Shown here: positions 4,976 through 5,642 of the stretch, one piece after another | How the letters are laid out: each line of letters starts with the position of its first letter | How positions within the stretch are numbered: position 1 is the first letter of the stretch | NCBI GenBank assembly: GCA_030618675.1 | Contig: JAUXCV010000119.1 | Coordinates: 1 to 5,642 of the forward strand | Direction of reading: 5' to 3' | Source of the DNA: Acidimicrobiia bacterium | GTDB taxonomy: Bacteria; Actinomycetota; Acidimicrobiia; Spongiisociales; UBA5794 | DNA length: 5,642 nucleotides | Translations under genes and position numbers: made by a program | The notes under the pieces: model-generated | What the model saw: only the letters and a program-made list of their open reading frames with translations | Told to the model about the DNA's origin: nothing | Databases searched by the model: none

Positions 4976-5380
4976 ATGGCATCGATTGCTGCGATCGAAT
5001 CGATGGATCGCCTCGACGCGACGAAGCTCCGCAAAATAGGCGTGCGTACGACCGACGCACTGCTCAGTGTTGCAGCGACGCGAACGGGACGTCGGCGTCT
5101 GGCCAGGGAGACGGGCCTCTCCGAAAGCGAGATCCTCGCATGGGTGAACCGCGCCGATCTCATGCGGATCAAAGGCATCGGCTCCGAGTACGCGGACCTG
5201 CTGGAGGTCGCCGGGGTCGACACGATCCGCGAATTGCGGCGCAGGAACCCCGATCGCCTCCTTGCTGCCATGACCGACTTCAACCTCAGAAGACGTCTCA
5301 TTCGCCGCCTCCCGACCAACGGGATGGTCACCGGCTGGATCGAAGCGGCGAAGGGCCTCGAGCCCCTGGTGACGCACTGA
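4976..5380 (+). CDS. DUF4332 helix-hairpin-helix protein
   Basis: 134 aa, starting at an ATG six bases after AGAGGGGA (4962-4969). The sequence is collinear with DUF4332. A first helix-hairpin-helix lies at about residues 11-31 (LDATKLRKIGVRTTDALLSV). A linking helix pair follows (TRTGRRRLARETGLSESEILAWVNRADL). The second, canonical helix-hairpin-helix is at about 62-87 (MRIKGIGSEYADLLEVAGVDTI), and a C-terminal helical part contains ELRRRNPDRL and the terminal WIEAAKGLEPLVTH. The GIGSEYA hairpin is the form used for non-specific DNA-backbone contacts in many repair and replication proteins. The role of DUF4332 is unknown, so DNA or RNA binding is inference. It starts 81 bp after the MocA-like gene and may be cotranscribed or have its own promoter. 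Its stop is followed two bases later by the octamer repeat. Confidence 0.9.
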   Translation: MASIAAIESMDRLDATKLRKIGVRTTDALLSVAATRTGRRRLARETGLSESEILAWVNRADLMRIKGIGSEYADLLEVAGVDTIRELRRRNPDRLLAAMTDFNLRRRLIRRLPTNGMVTGWIEAAKGLEPLVTH

Positions 5381-5382
5381 GG

Positions 5383-5435
5383 CTGAGTAGCTGAGTAGCT
5401 GAGTAGCTGAGTAGCGGAGTAGCGGAGTAGCGGAG
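5383..5435. repeat. Octamer tandem repeat (CTGAGTAG to CGGAGTAG), about 6.6 copies
   Basis: There are four copies of CTGAGTAG (5383-5414), two of CGGAGTAG (5415-5430) and a partial CGGAG (5431-5435). The T-to-G change affects all copies from the fifth on, suggesting unit duplication after mutation. The array begins two bases after the DUF4332 stop and matches the array at 1717-1745. Confidence 0.95.
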
Positions 5436-5473
5436 GAACATGAGCTTGGAGCCGTGAGCAGGAGAGATCCTTC

Positions 5474-5487
5474 GGTGACAGGTGACA
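5474..5487. repeat. Heptamer direct repeat (GGTGACA), 2 copies
   Basis: Two exact adjacent copies, GGTGACAGGTGACA, followed by GG. This is a third short-repeat family in the same spacer, with the same 7-base period as the array at 5501-5547. Confidence 0.75.
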
Positions 5488-5500
5488 GGCAGAATCTTTG

Positions 5501-5547
5501 CTGACTGCTGACTGCTGACTACTGACCGCTGACTACTGACTGCTGAC
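5501..5547. repeat. Heptamer tandem repeat (CTGACTG), about 6.7 copies
   Basis: Units are CTGACTG, CTGACTG, CTGACTA, CTGACCG, CTGACTA, CTGACTG and partial CTGAC. Variation is confined to the last two positions. The array ends seven bases before the hairpin at 5555. It relates to CTGTCTG at 1781-1801. Confidence 0.95.
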
Positions 5548-5554
5548 ACGCGAC

Positions 5555-5582
5555 GAAGCCCCGGCCAACCGGCCGGGGCTTC
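5555..5582. terminator. GC-rich hairpin terminator between convergent genes
   Basis: A perfect 12-bp stem, GAAGCCCCGGCC (5555-5566) with GGCCGGGGCTTC (5571-5582), has a four-base loop AACC. It is 18 nt downstream of the stop of the - strand lysine-rich gene and about 175 nt from the DUF4332 stop, so it most likely belongs to the former but could act both ways. There is no T-tract on either side. Confidence 0.78.
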
Positions 5583-5600
5583 AGCGCCTGGACCTGAGAT

Positions 5601-5642
5601 CTACTTCTCGGTCGTGGTTTTCTTGGGTGTGACCTTCTTGGC
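5601..5642 (-). CDS. C-terminal end of a lysine-rich protein (partial)
   Basis: The last 13 codons plus a TAG stop on the - strand read AKKVTPKKTTTEK. A Lys/Thr/Ala-rich tail of this kind occurs at the C-termini of nucleoid-associated proteins (HU- or histone-H1-like), topoisomerase I and some ribosomal proteins of high-GC actinobacteria. The visible part is too short to choose among them. The hairpin 18 nt downstream supports a real gene end. Confidence 0.6.
   Translation of the reverse strand, partial: AKKVTPKKTTTEK

Noticed and set aside
4398..5039. 213-codon + strand open frame
   Set aside because: It overlaps the MocA-like gene in another frame, is Ser/Arg-rich with no domain, and would run through the DUF4332 start.
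5383..5547. Tandem repeats as a CRISPR array
   Set aside because: Units are 7-8 bases with no spacers and there are no cas genes; these are simple tandem repeats.

Overview
The window is GC-rich with mostly G/C third codon positions, GTG starts, short start/stop overlaps and candidate leaderless promoters. Together with the gene content (DUF2752, DUF4190, a stand-alone excisionase-type HTH, an eRF1-like bacterial protein with a zinc ribbon, DUF4332), this suggests a high-GC actinobacterium, perhaps an uncultured acidimicrobial lineage. The taxonomic call is inference only. There are no tRNA or rRNA genes, CRISPR arrays, transposases or phage genes.

Layout, left to right. (1) The C-terminal two thirds of pyruvate phosphate dikinase (ppdK, + strand) enters from the left edge and ends at 1721. 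(2) A convergent spacer (1722-1835) holds an octamer tandem repeat, a strong 12-bp hairpin and a heptamer tandem repeat. (3) Two small membrane-protein genes lie on the - strand, DUF4190 then DUF2752, joined by a GTGA stop/start overlap. (4) A 267-bp divergent spacer (2516-2782) contains a 114-bp imperfect palindrome with 22-bp arms. (5) To the right, all on the + strand, are a 71-aa excisionase/MerR-type HTH protein, a 384-aa eRF1/Vms1-like (baeRF-type) protein, a 191-aa MocA-like nucleotidyltransferase and a 134-aa DUF4332 helix-hairpin-helix protein. (6) A second convergent spacer (5381-5600) carries the same octamer repeat, two heptamer repeat families and another 12-bp hairpin. (7) The last 13 codons of a lysine-rich protein lie on the - strand at the right edge.

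How the parts may fit together. PpdK is central carbon metabolism and appears unrelated to its neighbours. The eRF1-like and MocA-like genes are 37 bp apart, each with a strong Shine-Dalgarno, and probably share a transcript; the DUF4332 gene follows after 81 bp and may have its own promoter. No joint pathway can be read from the sequence. The best candidates for something undescribed are non-coding: the large hairpin/dual-operator element between the HTH gene and the DUF4190/DUF2752 pair, and the strand-asymmetric short tandem repeats found in both convergent spacers and nowhere else here. The eRF1-like and MocA-like proteins also have degenerate signature motifs.
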